Shown: positions 23,555-32,483 of the stretch, piece after piece
Layout: the number at the start of each line of letters is the position of its first letter
Position numbering within the stretch: the stretch's first letter is position 1
Source of the DNA: Ilyomonas limi
GTDB lineage: Bacteria; Bacteroidota; Bacteroidia; Chitinophagales; Chitinophagaceae
Assembly (NCBI RefSeq): GCF_005233845.1
Contig: NZ_SZQL01000026.1
Location: forward strand, 1 to 48,813
DNA length: 48,813 nucleotides
Direction of reading: 5' to 3'
Position numbers and translations under genes: made by a program
The notes under the pieces: generated by a model
The model's input: the letters and a program-made list of their open reading frames with translations, nothing else
The model's database searches: none
What the model was told of the DNA's origin: nothing

Positions 23555-23980
23555 TTAACTAATAAGGCTGTCGTGCCTGAAGAGGTACGGTATTAAAAAA
23601 GCTGCAAGCCCGCCAATCACAGTTTGTGTGGCAATAACAATAATTCTGAAGTCCATGGGCACTTCGCCAACAATGGATTGCCGCAGCGTAAGTCCAAGAT
23701 AAATAATGAGAATGGTGATAATTAAAACAGCAATGCGGTAGGTAGTAATGCCACGCCTGAGATAATGTACAAACAGATAAAAAACCACCCCGCAAGCTAA
23801 TGATAATAGTAGGGTACCAAAAACAATGACTGTTAAATCGAAGCCCTGAAAGTCTTCGAAGCCGCTAAAGAAACGGTAGCTATATACAAAAATAATATTT
23901 AGGACAGTGGCTACAATGCCCGAAAATAATCCGCCTAATATACTACGCGATAAATCGCTTTGCGTATAATCGTAATTCAT
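23555..23980 (-). CDS. Four-helix membrane protein, function unknown
   Basis: This 141-residue protein has four hydrophobic segments (about residues 15-37, 44-69, 80-100 and 113-135), with short charged loops. The N-terminus MNYDYTQSDLSRS and the C-terminus RHDSLIS are both probably cytoplasmic. The ATG at 23980 is preferred to one eight codons upstream, whose extra residues are not needed for the first helix. I recognise no family or catalytic residues. It is alone on its strand; the next gene upstream, the GNAT gene, ends 219 bp away. Confidence 0.65.
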   Translation of the reverse strand: MNYDYTQSDLSRSILGGLFSGIVATVLNIIFVYSYRFFSGFEDFQGFDLTVIVFGTLLLSLACGVVFYLFVHYLRRGITTYRIAVLIITILIIYLGLTLRQSIVGEVPMDFRIIVIATQTVIGGLAAFLIPYLFRHDSLIS

Positions 23981-24198
23981 ATATAAGATTTTAGTAAGCA
24001 ACAATTAAGCGTTGCAGACTACCGGAGCGAAGCAGTATATCCAATCTCTGGAGCAAAAAACAGTGCAGCGGGGCAACAATCAGTTTACGTAACAAATCTG
24101 CACTCTAAAGATAAGGTAATTTTATTTTGATTTCGGGCTTAATTTTTTTAAATTTTTGCCTGCAGGGTTGGAGCAGTTTAGAAATCTGCCTTTTGCTG

Positions 24199-24756
24199 TT
24201 AGTGCTGTTTTTTACACTGCCATTGTTCTTTACCTATGCGGTAAACATATACATTGTGATATGCCCATGTAGTTTGTTTCTCTTTTACAAGCCCGTTTTT
24301 GGCAGCTACTCTTTGCGATTTGGTATTGTTGATATCAATAACGGAAATCACAGACGACGCGATGTTGTTTGTAAAAGCATAATCTATAAAGCACCTTGCC
24401 GCTTCGGGTGCATAGCCTTGTCCCCAGTACTTTTTAATAATATGATACCCTACTTCCACCTCCAATATCCCGTCAATCTCCTGTGTTATAAGCCCGCACT
24501 GACCAATGAACGCTTTTGTTTTCTTATGGATAAGCGCCTGTAACCCATACCTGTTTTCTTTATAGCGCAATAATTGTTTCTCAATCCAGTATGTTGACAT
24601 GTTAAGGTTTGAATTAAAACCAAACGTGGAGAGAAATTCAATGGCTTCCTTGTCTTTAAAAAACGCTGCCCATAATGGTATGTCTTGCGGCGTTAAAAAG
24701 CGGGTAATTAATCTGTCCGTTTGTAATCCGTCGTGGTACGTATAAGATGCTTTCAT
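24199..24756 (-). CDS. GNAT-family N-acetyltransferase, RimJ/RimL type
   Basis: The 185-residue protein has the GNAT fold of the RimJ/RimL branch. It opens with LQTDRLITRFLTPQDIPLW, typical of that branch. The central strand and acetyl-CoA loop are EVEVGYHIIKKYWGQGYAPEAA (in two parts, about 99-120). SVISVIDINNTKSQRVAAKNG completes the core. It would transfer an acetyl group from acetyl-CoA to an amine, possibly a protein N-terminus, but the acceptor is unknown. Minus-strand TATATTTG, a perfect -7 box, lies at 24806-24813, about 50 bp before the start. Confidence 0.85.
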   Translation of the reverse strand: MKASYTYHDGLQTDRLITRFLTPQDIPLWAAFFKDKEAIEFLSTFGFNSNLNMSTYWIEKQLLRYKENRYGLQALIHKKTKAFIGQCGLITQEIDGILEVEVGYHIIKKYWGQGYAPEAARCFIDYAFTNNIASSVISVIDINNTKSQRVAAKNGLVKEKQTTWAYHNVYVYRIGKEQWQCKKQH

Positions 24757-24805
24757 AGCAGAATAGCTAAGAATAATGTTTGTTACTTAGCTTTTTCATT
24801 CGCTT

Positions 24806-24813
24806 CAAATATA
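24806..24813 (-). promoter_or_regulatory. Candidate -7 element for the GNAT gene
   Basis: On the minus strand TATATTTG matches TAnnTTTG exactly and lies 49 bp before the ATG. No TTG is seen at the right distance upstream, so it is only half supported. Confidence 0.35.
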
Positions 24814-24962
24814 CCAAAGGAATGGTTATTTAAATTCATGTAATATCCCGGTTATCATCTGCCATTTTTCGGGGAATTAACACAGCGCACCGCGAAGGTG
24901 AAGAAAAAGGTGGTTCTTTAAAGTCGCCCTGGTAAAAGAATTCTTTTTTGCTGTAGCCATCT

Positions 24963-25650
24963 TTAATAAACATAGGGAATAAGCATTTTAGTGATTTTTG
25001 CATAGTGTTTAAAAGCTGCACCGTACTTGCTGCTAAGATATTCATCAAGCTTTGGAGCATTATAGAATGTGAAAAAACAAAAGAGAAATAGGGGAATGGA
25101 AACAGCATACCCATTGCTCGTTATTAATGCATAAGCAGTCACACACATCAGATCGCCAAAATAGTTTATATGTCTTGAATACTTAAAAAAGCCGCCTGTA
25201 TAAAGCTGTCCTTTATGTTCGGGTTGTTGCTTCCATGTATCTCTTAAAACTTCGTTAGCTGTGTTTAAGAAACAACCTGCAATAAATAAAGCGATAAAAA
25301 ATAATCAGGCATATCAATAGGATGATTAACAGGCAAGACGAATAGAGTATAACTTATAAAATACAGCGCAAAAGCAAAAGGAATGCTTATACTTTCTTCC
25401 CACGGAATTTTTCTTTTTAGCAGAAAGACCATCATGTAGGCAAGCCTCAAAAAAGTAATAATATTGAAAGAAAAAATAATAACCCGCCGCCCAATCCTTT
25501 GACAATATCAGGAATATATAAATGATTTTGACACCAATCTCCACCCTCCTGAAATAGTATCCGATAGCTTAACCAGCTACATACAATTTCTAACGCATGA
25601 ATAATAATCTTTTGGGGAATGCTTTTGCTTTTTTGCCCGTACAGTTCCAT
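24963..25650 (-). pseudogene. Frameshifted membrane protein of the ICMT/DUF1295-like superfamily
   Basis: Read across two frameshifts, this region encodes one protein of about 229 residues. It begins MELYGQKSKSIPQK at 25650, continues through FLLKRKIPWEESISIPFAFAL and GGFFKYSRHINYFGD, and ends YGAAFKHYAKITKMLIPYVY. The last two blocks are typical of the isoprenylcysteine methyltransferase / DUF1295 family of integral membrane enzymes. The frame breaks at two six-A runs (plus strand 25449-25454 and 25296-25301); adding one base to each restores a continuous protein with about five membrane helices. It is therefore either a recent pseudogene or two homopolymer sequencing errors. The substrate is unknown. 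It lies downstream of the four-helix gene at 25760-26449 on the same strand. Confidence 0.7.
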
Positions 25651-25759
25651 TTTATAGCCCTTTTGGAGTTGCACACAACAGTTTAAATGTTTGCGATGGT
25701 ATAACGATAGGGAAATTGCTAGCCGCAACAGATACTTACTCCAGAAGATAAAAAATAAA

Positions 25760-26449
25760 TTACAGGGTAGTATTGTTAGCCACAGTTTTATTTTCTTCCT
25801 CCATTTTTTTAACAATAAAAAGCTCCCGCTTCGTAATTTTTAAGTCAAGTGCAAAACCGGAAATCAAGAGAAATATTCCTAACAATTCAATCAGATAAAA
25901 ATCCTTATCTACCGTAAAAACAGTAAAGTTTGATTGATAGAAATTTTTCACTGCAAATGCTATCGGGAGAAGTATTAATGAGTAGCAGGAGGTATATAAA
26001 AAAACTAATAAGGCAAGTAATTGGTCAAGCCTGTTTTGTATGCCCATCATATCCTCCTTTTTGTCGCCTTCTCTCAAATATCTATATGTTGTGAGATTAA
26101 ACATTACTTCCGAAAGCGGAACAGGTTTGATTTTATTTCTTATTACGACGGTTTTTTTAAATTCATTGGGTAAGTAAAAGTCTTTATTCCCGTTTATTCT
26201 TACCAGCCACCATAACGACACTCGGTAAAACAAATCGTCTAAAAAGGCTGCATGAATAGCGTAGATTAAGATGCCACAAATAGCCGCCACTAAAATTAAA
26301 GTCCAGTTTGCATTGTCTTTTGTAAAAGACCATATCGAAGTATCATGTCGCAAATATTCAAAGACAATGATAAATATAAAGCCAGAGGCTAAATATCTGA
26401 TAAGTGCCTTAAAAAAATCAAGAAAGCTTTTTTCGCTATAGACTTCCAT
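25760..26449 (-). CDS. Four-helix membrane protein, function unknown
   Basis: The 229-residue protein has two N-terminal membrane helices (about 17-33 and 48-70), a soluble segment of about 70 residues and two further helices (about 138-160 and 185-205). It ends in a charged tail (KKMEEENKTVANNTTL). The soluble part (FYLPNEFKKTVVIRNKIKPVP) has no motif I recognise. The frame is intact. It may belong to the same accessory unit as the frameshifted gene just downstream, since both are on the minus strand and 109 bp apart. Upstream lies a kilobase of transposase debris, so horizontal origin is possible. The start at 26449 is the first ATG and fits the first helix. Confidence 0.65.
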   Translation of the reverse strand: MEVYSEKSFLDFFKALIRYLASGFIFIIVFEYLRHDTSIWSFTKDNANWTLILVAAICGILIYAIHAAFLDDLFYRVSLWWLVRINGNKDFYLPNEFKKTVVIRNKIKPVPLSEVMFNLTTYRYLREGDKKEDMMGIQNRLDQLLALLVFLYTSCYSLILLPIAFAVKNFYQSNFTVFTVDKDFYLIELLGIFLLISGFALDLKITKRELFIVKKMEEENKTVANNTTL

Positions 26450-26703
26450 TGAATAATGCGTTTATTGCAGGCAATGTTTTTATTTTTTGCCCTTTGCGGT
26501 GTTAGCGCCGGCGCACCTCAAAGAACAGTATAAAGGTAATGCTGAAGCAGCATCTAATATATAATACAGAAAAGCAAATTACACTCTTTATTTATTTAGT
26601 TGAATACTAAAAAGAAACCTATCAGAAATAGGCTTTTATCATTTACACCTGTGCTGTGCTAATACCTGCGCTAAACAGGGTTATTTATTTTGTGCATTTA
26701 ATT

Positions 26704-26936
26704 AAATAGAATGGAAGTTCTTGTTTAACGCTCTAATTGCAAATAAGTCAGCTTTGTCAAACGCTGCATGCATTGATTCTCTGTCGTAAAGAACATTTTA
26801 ATCCGCTTGCTACTATAGCGGCAATCGGTTGCGCCAGCTTGGATAAAGATATTGTTTTATAGCGTTTCTGATATTCAGCGCAGAATTGTCGGTTGCAATG
26901 ATAGAAAACACCGTTGGCTATTGTTTTATTTTCCAT
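26704..26936 (-). pseudogene. Degenerate IS3-family transposase (OrfB) remnant
   Basis: Minus-strand translation in three frames lines up with the end of the IS3 OrfB integrase domain. GVFYHCNRQFCAEYQKR corresponds to the family pattern HSDRGxQYxSxEYQ, CRYSSKRIKMFFTTEN to NCYDNAxxESFFxTLK, and FAIRALNKNFHSI to the closing FYNRxRxHS. The catalytic Asp of HSD is lost (HCN), and frameshifts and stops separate the blocks, so it is long inactive. No terminal inverted repeats were found. The match rests on motif order, so confidence is moderate. Confidence 0.5.
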
Positions 26937-26994
26937 ACTTTGTTTTTATCATTTATGTAAGTTCAACCAATAAACAGCCACCGAAAATAAAAGG

Positions 26995-27295
26995 GCGATC
27001 ATAGAAAGAATGAAAAATCATCTATAATTTAAAGCTATAACCTTTAAAGATGACCAGGCATTCAGTCTGCATCAGGAGATATTGCCACAAAACTGGGGGT
27101 AAAATATTTTGTCGTCCTTACATATCTCAGCATAAGGGGAAGCATTGAAAACAGAAACAGCTTGATCACAAGATTCTATAGAAAACATACTTTACAAAAG
27201 TAACTGTAAGAGATATCAAAAAAGAAAAACAGATCATCAATAACAGAACCATCAGAAAGTTTAACTACAAAACTCCTAACGAACTATATTTATAA
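26995..27295 (+). pseudogene. Degenerate IS30-family transposase, C-terminal part
   Basis: Plus-strand segments in different frames follow the order of the IS30 transposase catalytic core. AIIERMKNH and AITFKDDQAFSLHQEI correspond to the TFDNGxEFxxHxxI block. ATKLGVKYF and RPYIS lead to GSIENRNSLITRFYRK, which corresponds to ERGxxENxNGLIRxxxPK. IINNRTIRKFNYKTPNELYL matches the closing LNNRPRKxLxYKTPNEV. The stop is at 27293-27295. At least three frameshifts and one internal stop show decay, and the N-terminal half is missing. It lies 174 bp before hemA. Confidence 0.65.
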
Positions 27296-27423
27296 AAACC
27301 AAACATTGCACTTGTTAATTGAATTCAGCTTTCAATACATTTTTACATAAGTATAATTTTAAACATGACAGAGAAATGACAATGCAAACACTATTTATCA
27401 AGTGCTTATCCTTGTGTGCGAAG

Positions 27424-27431
27424 TACCTTTG
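27424..27431 (+). promoter_or_regulatory. Candidate -7 promoter element of the hem operon
   Basis: TACCTTTG, a perfect TAnnTTTG box, 37 bp before the hemA ATG. The -33 site at 19 bp spacing reads AGTG, a poor match. Confidence 0.5.
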
Positions 27432-27468
27432 TGTCCAATCAGATAGGTTTAGTTTAACGAATAATTAA

Positions 27469-28692
27469 ATGGATATTTATCAATTTTTTTGCGCTGGAAT
27501 CAATTATAAAAAAACCGATGCTTCCGTAAGAGGCTGTTTCGCTATTAACCCTATCCAATATGCTTCTCTACTACAAAAAGCTGCACAATCGGGCCTCAAA
27601 GAATTGTTTGTATTAAGTACCTGCAACCGCACCGAAATATATGGTCTGGCGCATACTGCATGTGAACTTACTACACTGCTCTGCAGCGAAACGAGCGGCA
27701 CTATTGAAACATTTAATGAGTTGGCTTACGTTAAGCAAGGGCCTGCTGCCATAGAGCATTTATATAATGTAGCTGCCGGTTTGGATTCGCAGATCTTGGG
27801 TGATTACGAAATTGTAGGACAGCTTAAGCAGGCAGTGAAATTTGCCAAAGAAAATGGCTTTATCGGCACTTTGCTGGAGCGCATGATCAATGGTGCATTA
27901 CAGGCTTCTAAAGCTATTAAAAGCTGTACACAATTAAGCAGCGGCACTGTTTCTGTTTCCTTTGCTGCCATTCAGTTTCTAAAGGCGCATGTACCTAATA
28001 TTCAGAACAAAAAAATATTACTGCTTGGTACTGGTAAGATAGGCGCCAGCACCTGCAAAAACATTGTTGATTATATAGGCAATTGTGATATTACGTTGCT
28101 CAATCGCACTGAAGGAAAAGCTGAATCACTTGCAAAATCATTATGTGTAAATGTAGCTTCTTACGATAATTTATACGAAGAGATTGCCGAATCGGATGTA
28201 GTTATTGTTGCCACTAATGCCTGTGAGCCAATCATCCTGAAAGAGCATTTATTAAATAGCAGCAACAAAGTATTAATAGACCTTTCTATTCCCAATAACA
28301 TTGATACTGCGGTAAAAGAATTGCCTTATATACAACTGGTAAATGTTGACCAGTTATCCAGGTTGAACGATCAAACCCTGCAGAAGCGCCTTGCTGAAGT
28401 GCCAAAAGCAAAAAGCATTATTGCGCATCACCTACAGGAGTTTAAGGAATGGTATTACAACCGCAAGTATGTGCCGGTATTATTAGCTGTAAAAGAAAAG
28501 CTGATAGCCATGCACGATTGCAGCTTATACGCATCGGTGCATACCGATAGCCGAAAAACAATTCGGCCAATAGATAATGGAGCTATCCAAAAAGTAATAA
28601 ACACCATGGCTGTTAAAATGCGCTGCACGCATCAGCCCGGCTGCAACTATATACAAGCCATTAACGATTATATTGGCTGTACCACTAATTAA
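27469..28692 (+). CDS. hemA: Glutamyl-tRNA reductase
   Basis: The 407-residue enzyme reduces glutamyl-tRNA(Glu) to glutamate-1-semialdehyde, the committing step of C5 tetrapyrrole synthesis. The catalytic cysteine is C52 in VLSTCNRTEIYGL. The substrate-recognition segment YNVAAGLDSQILGDYEIVGQLKQA has GDYEI where many relatives have GExQI. The NADPH site is LLGTGKIGAST. The C-terminal dimerisation helices are present but short. The gene begins a four-gene set (hemA-hemC-hemD-hemE) with 5-bp spacing to hemC. HemL and HemB, needed for the two steps between HemA and HemC, are not in this window. A -7 box lies upstream at 27424. Confidence 0.95.
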   Translation: MDIYQFFCAGINYKKTDASVRGCFAINPIQYASLLQKAAQSGLKELFVLSTCNRTEIYGLAHTACELTTLLCSETSGTIETFNELAYVKQGPAAIEHLYNVAAGLDSQILGDYEIVGQLKQAVKFAKENGFIGTLLERMINGALQASKAIKSCTQLSSGTVSVSFAAIQFLKAHVPNIQNKKILLLGTGKIGASTCKNIVDYIGNCDITLLNRTEGKAESLAKSLCVNVASYDNLYEEIAESDVVIVATNACEPIILKEHLLNSSNKVLIDLSIPNNIDTAVKELPYIQLVNVDQLSRLNDQTLQKRLAEVPKAKSIIAHHLQEFKEWYYNRKYVPVLLAVKEKLIAMHDCSLYASVHTDSRKTIRPIDNGAIQKVINTMAVKMRCTHQPGCNYIQAINDYIGCTTN

Positions 28693-28697
28693 TTTAC

Positions 28698-29624
28698 ATG
28701 AATAAGGTATTACGCATTGGTACGCGCGAGAGTGAGCTTGCCGTGTGGCAGGCTACGCTGGTGCAGCAAAACCTTGCGCAGCATGGCATTGCTTCGGAAC
28801 TGGTGTATATAAAAAGTGAAGGTGATATAGACCTTGTAACGCCATTGTACGCTTTAGGCGTACAGGGTATTTTTACCAAAACACTGGATGCTGCTTTGCT
28901 CTCTGCGCGTATAGATATAGTCGTACATTCTATGAAAGATGTGCCCACCCAAATGGCACAAGGCATTATTCAGGCAGCCGTGTTGAAGCGTGCTTCGCAA
29001 ACGGATGTATTGGTATATAAAAACAATCCCCTTTTTTTAGAAGATGAACAGTCCGTTGCAACAATAGCAACGAGCAGTGTGCGACGTATGGCGCAATGGC
29101 TCAACCGTTATCCAAATCATAAGATAGAAAACCTCCGCGGTAATGTAAATACGCGTATGCAAAAGGTGAAAGACAGCAATTGGGGTGGCGCTATTTTCGC
29201 TGCTGCGGGCATTGAACGCATTGGATTGCGTCCATCAAACGCAATAGACCTGCACTGGATGTTGCCCGCCCCGGCACAAGGCGCCATTGTAGTAGTGTGC
29301 CGCGAAGAAGATACTATTGTTTTAGAACAGTGTGCGTTGCTGAATGATACTGACACGGCTGTATGCACCAAAGTAGAGCGCGATTTTTTACGGGCTTTAA
29401 TGGGTGGCTGCTCCACTCCAATTGGTGCGCTGGCGCAAATAGAAGGTGAAGAATTAGTGTTTAAAGGAAATATCTTGTCGCCGGATGGAAAGCAAAAAGC
29501 AGCTATTGAAAAACGTATCAACTTAAGTGCGTGTGATAAAAATATAGGTACTACATTAGCGCAGCAAATATTAGCCAGCGGTGGAGCCGCTATCGTTGAA
29601 ATTATACAACATGCAGCAAAGTAA
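28698..29624 (+). CDS. hemC: Porphobilinogen deaminase (hydroxymethylbilane synthase)
   Basis: The 308-residue enzyme joins four porphobilinogens into hydroxymethylbilane. GTRESELAVWQATLV is the usual opening. D81 in HSMKDVPTQ is the catalytic aspartate. Arginines at SSVRRMAQW and LRGNVNTR bind the cofactor, and C238 in RALMGGCSTPIGA carries the dipyrromethane cofactor. All key residues are present and length is normal. Its 3' end overlaps the start of hemD by 14 bp, so the two are probably translationally coupled. Confidence 0.96.
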   Translation: MNKVLRIGTRESELAVWQATLVQQNLAQHGIASELVYIKSEGDIDLVTPLYALGVQGIFTKTLDAALLSARIDIVVHSMKDVPTQMAQGIIQAAVLKRASQTDVLVYKNNPLFLEDEQSVATIATSSVRRMAQWLNRYPNHKIENLRGNVNTRMQKVKDSNWGGAIFAAAGIERIGLRPSNAIDLHWMLPAPAQGAIVVVCREEDTIVLEQCALLNDTDTAVCTKVERDFLRALMGGCSTPIGALAQIEGEELVFKGNILSPDGKQKAAIEKRINLSACDKNIGTTLAQQILASGGAAIVEIIQHAAK

Positions 29625-30330
29625 TATTCACCTTTTAAGTACGCGTATGCTGGATGATGCGCTGGTTAGGAGAGCATCTGAAAATCATCTGGAAATAGAA
29701 TGCATATCGTTTATCGAAACCAAGCATTTGCAAAGTGAAGCATTGCAGCAGCGCCTGCAGATTTTGGCAAATGAACCGGTTATTGCTGTGTTTACCAGCA
29801 TGAATGCGGTGAATGCCGTTGCGTCGCAGTTACCGGTTGTGCCTCATTGGAAAATTTTTTGTACAGGTGGCATTACCAAAGAATACGTTATTAAATATTT
29901 TGGGGAAGCTGCCATAGTAGCAACAGCTAAAAATGCAACCATTTTGGCTGAAAAAATATTAGCAGCAAATATATCTTCTTCCATTACTTTTTTTTGTGGT
30001 GATCAACGGCTCAACGATTTGCCCGAACTATTGCAATCGCATGGCAAAGCGGTAGATGAAATAGTTGTTTATACTACAGATCAAACACCGGTTTTTATAG
30101 AAAAAGATTATGAAGGCATTTTATTTTTTAGCCCCAGTGCGGTACATAGTTTTTTTTCGCTCAACACCATACCAACTAATGTAGTATTGTTTTCTATAGG
30201 GAAAACGACTGCTGCTACCATTCAGTCTTATTGCGCCAATAAAATTGTTACCAGCGAATGGCCGGGCGCTGAAAGCATGATAGACCTGCTTATTGAATAT
30301 TACGAAGAACAAGCTGCCAAGGCTTTATAA
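29611..30330 (+). CDS. hemD: Uroporphyrinogen-III synthase
   Basis: The 239-residue product matches the poorly conserved HemD family, which closes and inverts ring D of hydroxymethylbilane. Supporting motifs are the two-lobed layout, VFTSMNAVNAVA (family pattern FTSxNAV) near the first lobe, and ILFFSPSAVHSFFSL (FxSPSxV) in the second. The position between hemC and hemE makes the call secure despite weak motifs. I chose ATG 29611, which overlaps hemC by 14 bp. A GTG at 29581 would add ten residues inside hemC with no family support. HemE follows 15 bp after the stop. Confidence 0.85.
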   Translation: MQQSNIHLLSTRMLDDALVRRASENHLEIECISFIETKHLQSEALQQRLQILANEPVIAVFTSMNAVNAVASQLPVVPHWKIFCTGGITKEYVIKYFGEAAIVATAKNATILAEKILAANISSSITFFCGDQRLNDLPELLQSHGKAVDEIVVYTTDQTPVFIEKDYEGILFFSPSAVHSFFSLNTIPTNVVLFSIGKTTAATIQSYCANKIVTSEWPGAESMIDLLIEYYEEQAAKAL

Positions 30331-30345
30331 TTTTCAACTTACAAC

Positions 30346-31371
30346 ATGAATGATATTTTACTGAAAGTGCTGCGCGGCGAAGAAGCCGAAAGAACACCTG
30401 TATGGATGATGCGCCAGGCCGGCCGCTACCTGCCCGACTACATGAAGCTAAAAGAAAAGTATTCTTTTTTTGAGCGGGTACAAACGCCTGAGCTGGCAAC
30501 AGAAATTACGATACAGCCTGTGGAACAAGTGGGTGTGGATGCAGCTATTTTGTTTTCGGACATTTTGGTAGTGCCGCAGGCAATGGGGCTGGAAGTACAG
30601 TTGATAGAAAATAAAGGTCCGATTTTACCCGAACCGATACAAACAGAAAAGGACTTACAACGCATCTATATTCCTGATGTAAATGAAACATTGAGCTATG
30701 TATTTGATGCCATACAACTTACCAAAAAAGAACTGAATAACCGCGTACCGCTTATTGGTTTTGCCGGTGCACCATGGACAATATTGTGCTATATGGTACA
30801 AGGCAAAGGCTCCAAAACATTTGATGAAGCCAAAGCCTTTTGTTATACACAACCGCAACTTGCGCATCAACTGCTGCAAATGATTACTGATACCACCATT
30901 GCTTACCTCAAAGGACAGGTGGCAGCCGGCGTGGATGCGGTTCAGATTTTTGATAGTTGGGGTGGCTTGTTGAGTCCGGGCGATTTTGAACATATTTCCT
31001 TGCAATACATCCGGCAGATTGTGGCTGCTTTAAAGGACGAAGTGCCTACCATTATTTTTGCTAAAGGCGCCTGGCATTCTTTGCAAAACATGGCCGCTAC
31101 GGGCGCGCAGGCATTAGGAATTGATTGGTGCATCAGCCCACAAATAGCTCGGAAGTTTGCAGGTAATAATGTAGTATTACAAGGCAATTTCGATCCTGCC
31201 AAATTGCTTTCACCTGTACCCGTTATTGAAAAAGAAGTGAAGGAAATGATGCTGGCATTTGGCAAAGGAAAGCACATTGCCAATCTCGGCCATGGTATTT
31301 TACCGAATGTACCTGTAGATCATGCGAAAGCATTTGTAAATACTGTAAAAGAGGTAAGCAGCAATTGGTAA
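30346..31371 (+). CDS. hemE: Uroporphyrinogen decarboxylase
   Basis: The 341-residue enzyme removes four acetate carboxyls from uroporphyrinogen III to give coproporphyrinogen III. The family signature [17 protein letters not shown] contains the substrate-binding R23-Q-A-G-R27. D72 (LFSDILVVP) matches the catalytic aspartate. [16 protein letters not shown] and [14 protein letters not shown] are the other standard blocks. Length is normal. The stop codon TAA (31369-31371) lies inside the terminator hairpin at 31356-31380, so the operon ends here. This is the last hem gene in the window. Confidence 0.96.
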   Translation: MNDILLKVLRGEEAERTPVWMMRQAGRYLPDYMKLKEKYSFFERVQTPELATEITIQPVEQVGVDAAILFSDILVVPQAMGLEVQLIENKGPILPEPIQTEKDLQRIYIPDVNETLSYVFDAIQLTKKELNNRVPLIGFAGAPWTILCYMVQGKGSKTFDEAKAFCYTQPQLAHQLLQMITDTTIAYLKGQVAAGVDAVQIFDSWGGLLSPGDFEHISLQYIRQIVAALKDEVPTIIFAKGAWHSLQNMAATGAQALGIDWCISPQIARKFAGNNVVLQGNFDPAKLLSPVPVIEKEVKEMMLAFGKGKHIANLGHGILPNVPVDHAKAFVNTVKEVSSNW

Positions 31372-31389
31372 TTGCTGCTTTGTTTTTCT
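31356..31389 (+). terminator. Terminator of the hem operon, overlapping the hemE stop
   Basis: AAGCAGCAATT, loop GGT, AATTGCTGCTT: a perfect 11-bp stem (31356-31380) followed by TGTTTTTCT. The hemE stop codon TAA occupies the loop and the start of the right arm. The right arm also supplies the first bases of the next promoter's TTTG (31379-31382). Confidence 0.85.
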
Positions 31390-31408
31390 ATTCTCATCCT
31401 TACTTTTG
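31379..31408 (+). promoter_or_regulatory. Promoter of the MORN/TonB-C-like gene
   Basis: TTTG at 31379-31382, 18 bp, then TACTTTTG at 31401-31408. This is one base shorter in spacing than the ideal Bacteroidota promoter but matches both boxes. The ATG is 20 bp downstream at 31429. Confidence 0.6.
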
Positions 31409-31428
31409 CGCCACCAAAACGCTTACAT

Positions 31429-32208
31429 ATGAGAATTGCTGTTCTGTTTTTTTGCTGCCTTATTGCAGCAAGCACTTGCCTCAGTCAAACAACTGATGGC
31501 GCCATTTACCTCTACAAAAAAGATGGCAGCCCTGCAAAGGATATTAAAAGTGCAAGCTATTTTATGCATATCATTATGCAAAACGATACTACGTATATAT
31601 CCAGGTATTACAATGTTTATGGTCCTATGATTAGACAGGAAAGCTTTCGAGACTCTAATTTTACTATTCCTAATGGGCGCTTTTGCTGGTATAACAACAA
31701 AGGATTACTGGATAGTACCGGATATGTAAACAACGGAAGAAAGGATGGTAGTTGGGAGTATAAAAGAAGCAATACACAAACCGACATGGTTACCTACAAC
31801 AATGGGGTGGTGGTAAAGAAGGAAACATATTTGTATGACAAAGATGGAAAACGCATTCTTAGCGGAGATACTACAAAGGGGGAAGTAAGCTGGCATACAC
31901 AAGTAGCAGCAAAATATAAAGGTGGAGCAGATGATTGGGTAGATTATTGTCAGCATAATCTTAATACACCGGCAAGGTTGCAAAATGTTTTAAAGGCAGG
32001 AAGACATACGGTAATTGTGTGTTTCTTAGTAAATAAGCAAGGGAGTACCGATGATATTTATTTGTATCAATCCTGCGAATGGAGTGGCGATGCGGAAGTA
32101 ATACGGCTGATAGCTGACAGCCCTAAATGGCAGCCTGCCGTGCAGGATGGCAGGCCGGTATTGTACAGGCAAAAGCAATCATTAACCTATCAGGTAATCA
32201 ATAACTAA
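31429..32208 (+). CDS. Exported protein with MORN-like repeats and TonB C-terminal-like domain
   Basis: The 259-residue protein starts at ATG 31429 with a signal peptide (about 1-19, ending TCLSQ). Residues about 90-150 contain repeats of the antitoxin-MORN type (NGRFCWYNNKGLLDSTGYVNNG, in parts, then KDGSWEYKRSN). The last 95 residues resemble the C-terminal domain of TonB (HTVIVCFLVNKQGSTDDIYLYQS, in parts, then ECWPxxQPAVQDG-like KWQPAVQDGRPV). Such proteins are common in Bacteroidota and are probably periplasmic or envelope proteins; there is no transmembrane energising domain, so it is not a true TonB. The promoter lies in the hemE terminator region, giving independent expression. Function is unknown. 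Confidence 0.75.
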   Translation: MRIAVLFFCCLIAASTCLSQTTDGAIYLYKKDGSPAKDIKSASYFMHIIMQNDTTYISRYYNVYGPMIRQESFRDSNFTIPNGRFCWYNNKGLLDSTGYVNNGRKDGSWEYKRSNTQTDMVTYNNGVVVKKETYLYDKDGKRILSGDTTKGEVSWHTQVAAKYKGGADDWVDYCQHNLNTPARLQNVLKAGRHTVIVCFLVNKQGSTDDIYLYQSCEWSGDAEVIRLIADSPKWQPAVQDGRPVLYRQKQSLTYQVINN

Positions 32209-32483
32209 GTGGAACTTTGTAAAACAATTTCGGGGTGTATACAAAAAAGCCTTTGTTCCTTCTAATTTCATTTATTTAACACGCACCCAAATTTAAAAGC
32301 TTCCTGAATTGCTTATTCCATGTTTCTTAATGGTTTTTGCCAGGTTTAACTTGCAACTGTGTGGAATATAATATTCAGCCTTCAAAGTTGGATATAACAG
32401 TAAGGCTTACGTTGTTTTAATCAAAACCAATTAATTGTACACAACTGCCCCTTCATCTTAAGCAGCTTCTAAAACAGATGCTA

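Larger units (their letters stand above)
26450..27468. other. 1-kb gene-free region holding transposase debris
   Basis: No intact gene is present. Two eroded transposases are recognisable (26704-26936 minus and 26995-27295 plus). A short hairpin CCTAT-N5-ATAGG near 26614-26630, in the minus orientation followed by T-rich sequence, may be an old terminator. The last 170 bp before hemA carry a -7 promoter box. Confidence 0.7.

Noticed and set aside
24836-25114. 92-codon minus-strand frame overlapping the end of the ICMT-like pseudogene
   Set aside because: It is out of frame with the conserved ICMT-like C-terminus (YGAAFKHYAKITKML), which explains this stretch better.
29581-29610. Upstream GTG start for hemD inside hemC
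   Set aside because: It would add ten residues with no HemD similarity; ATG 29611 gives a normal overlap with hemC.
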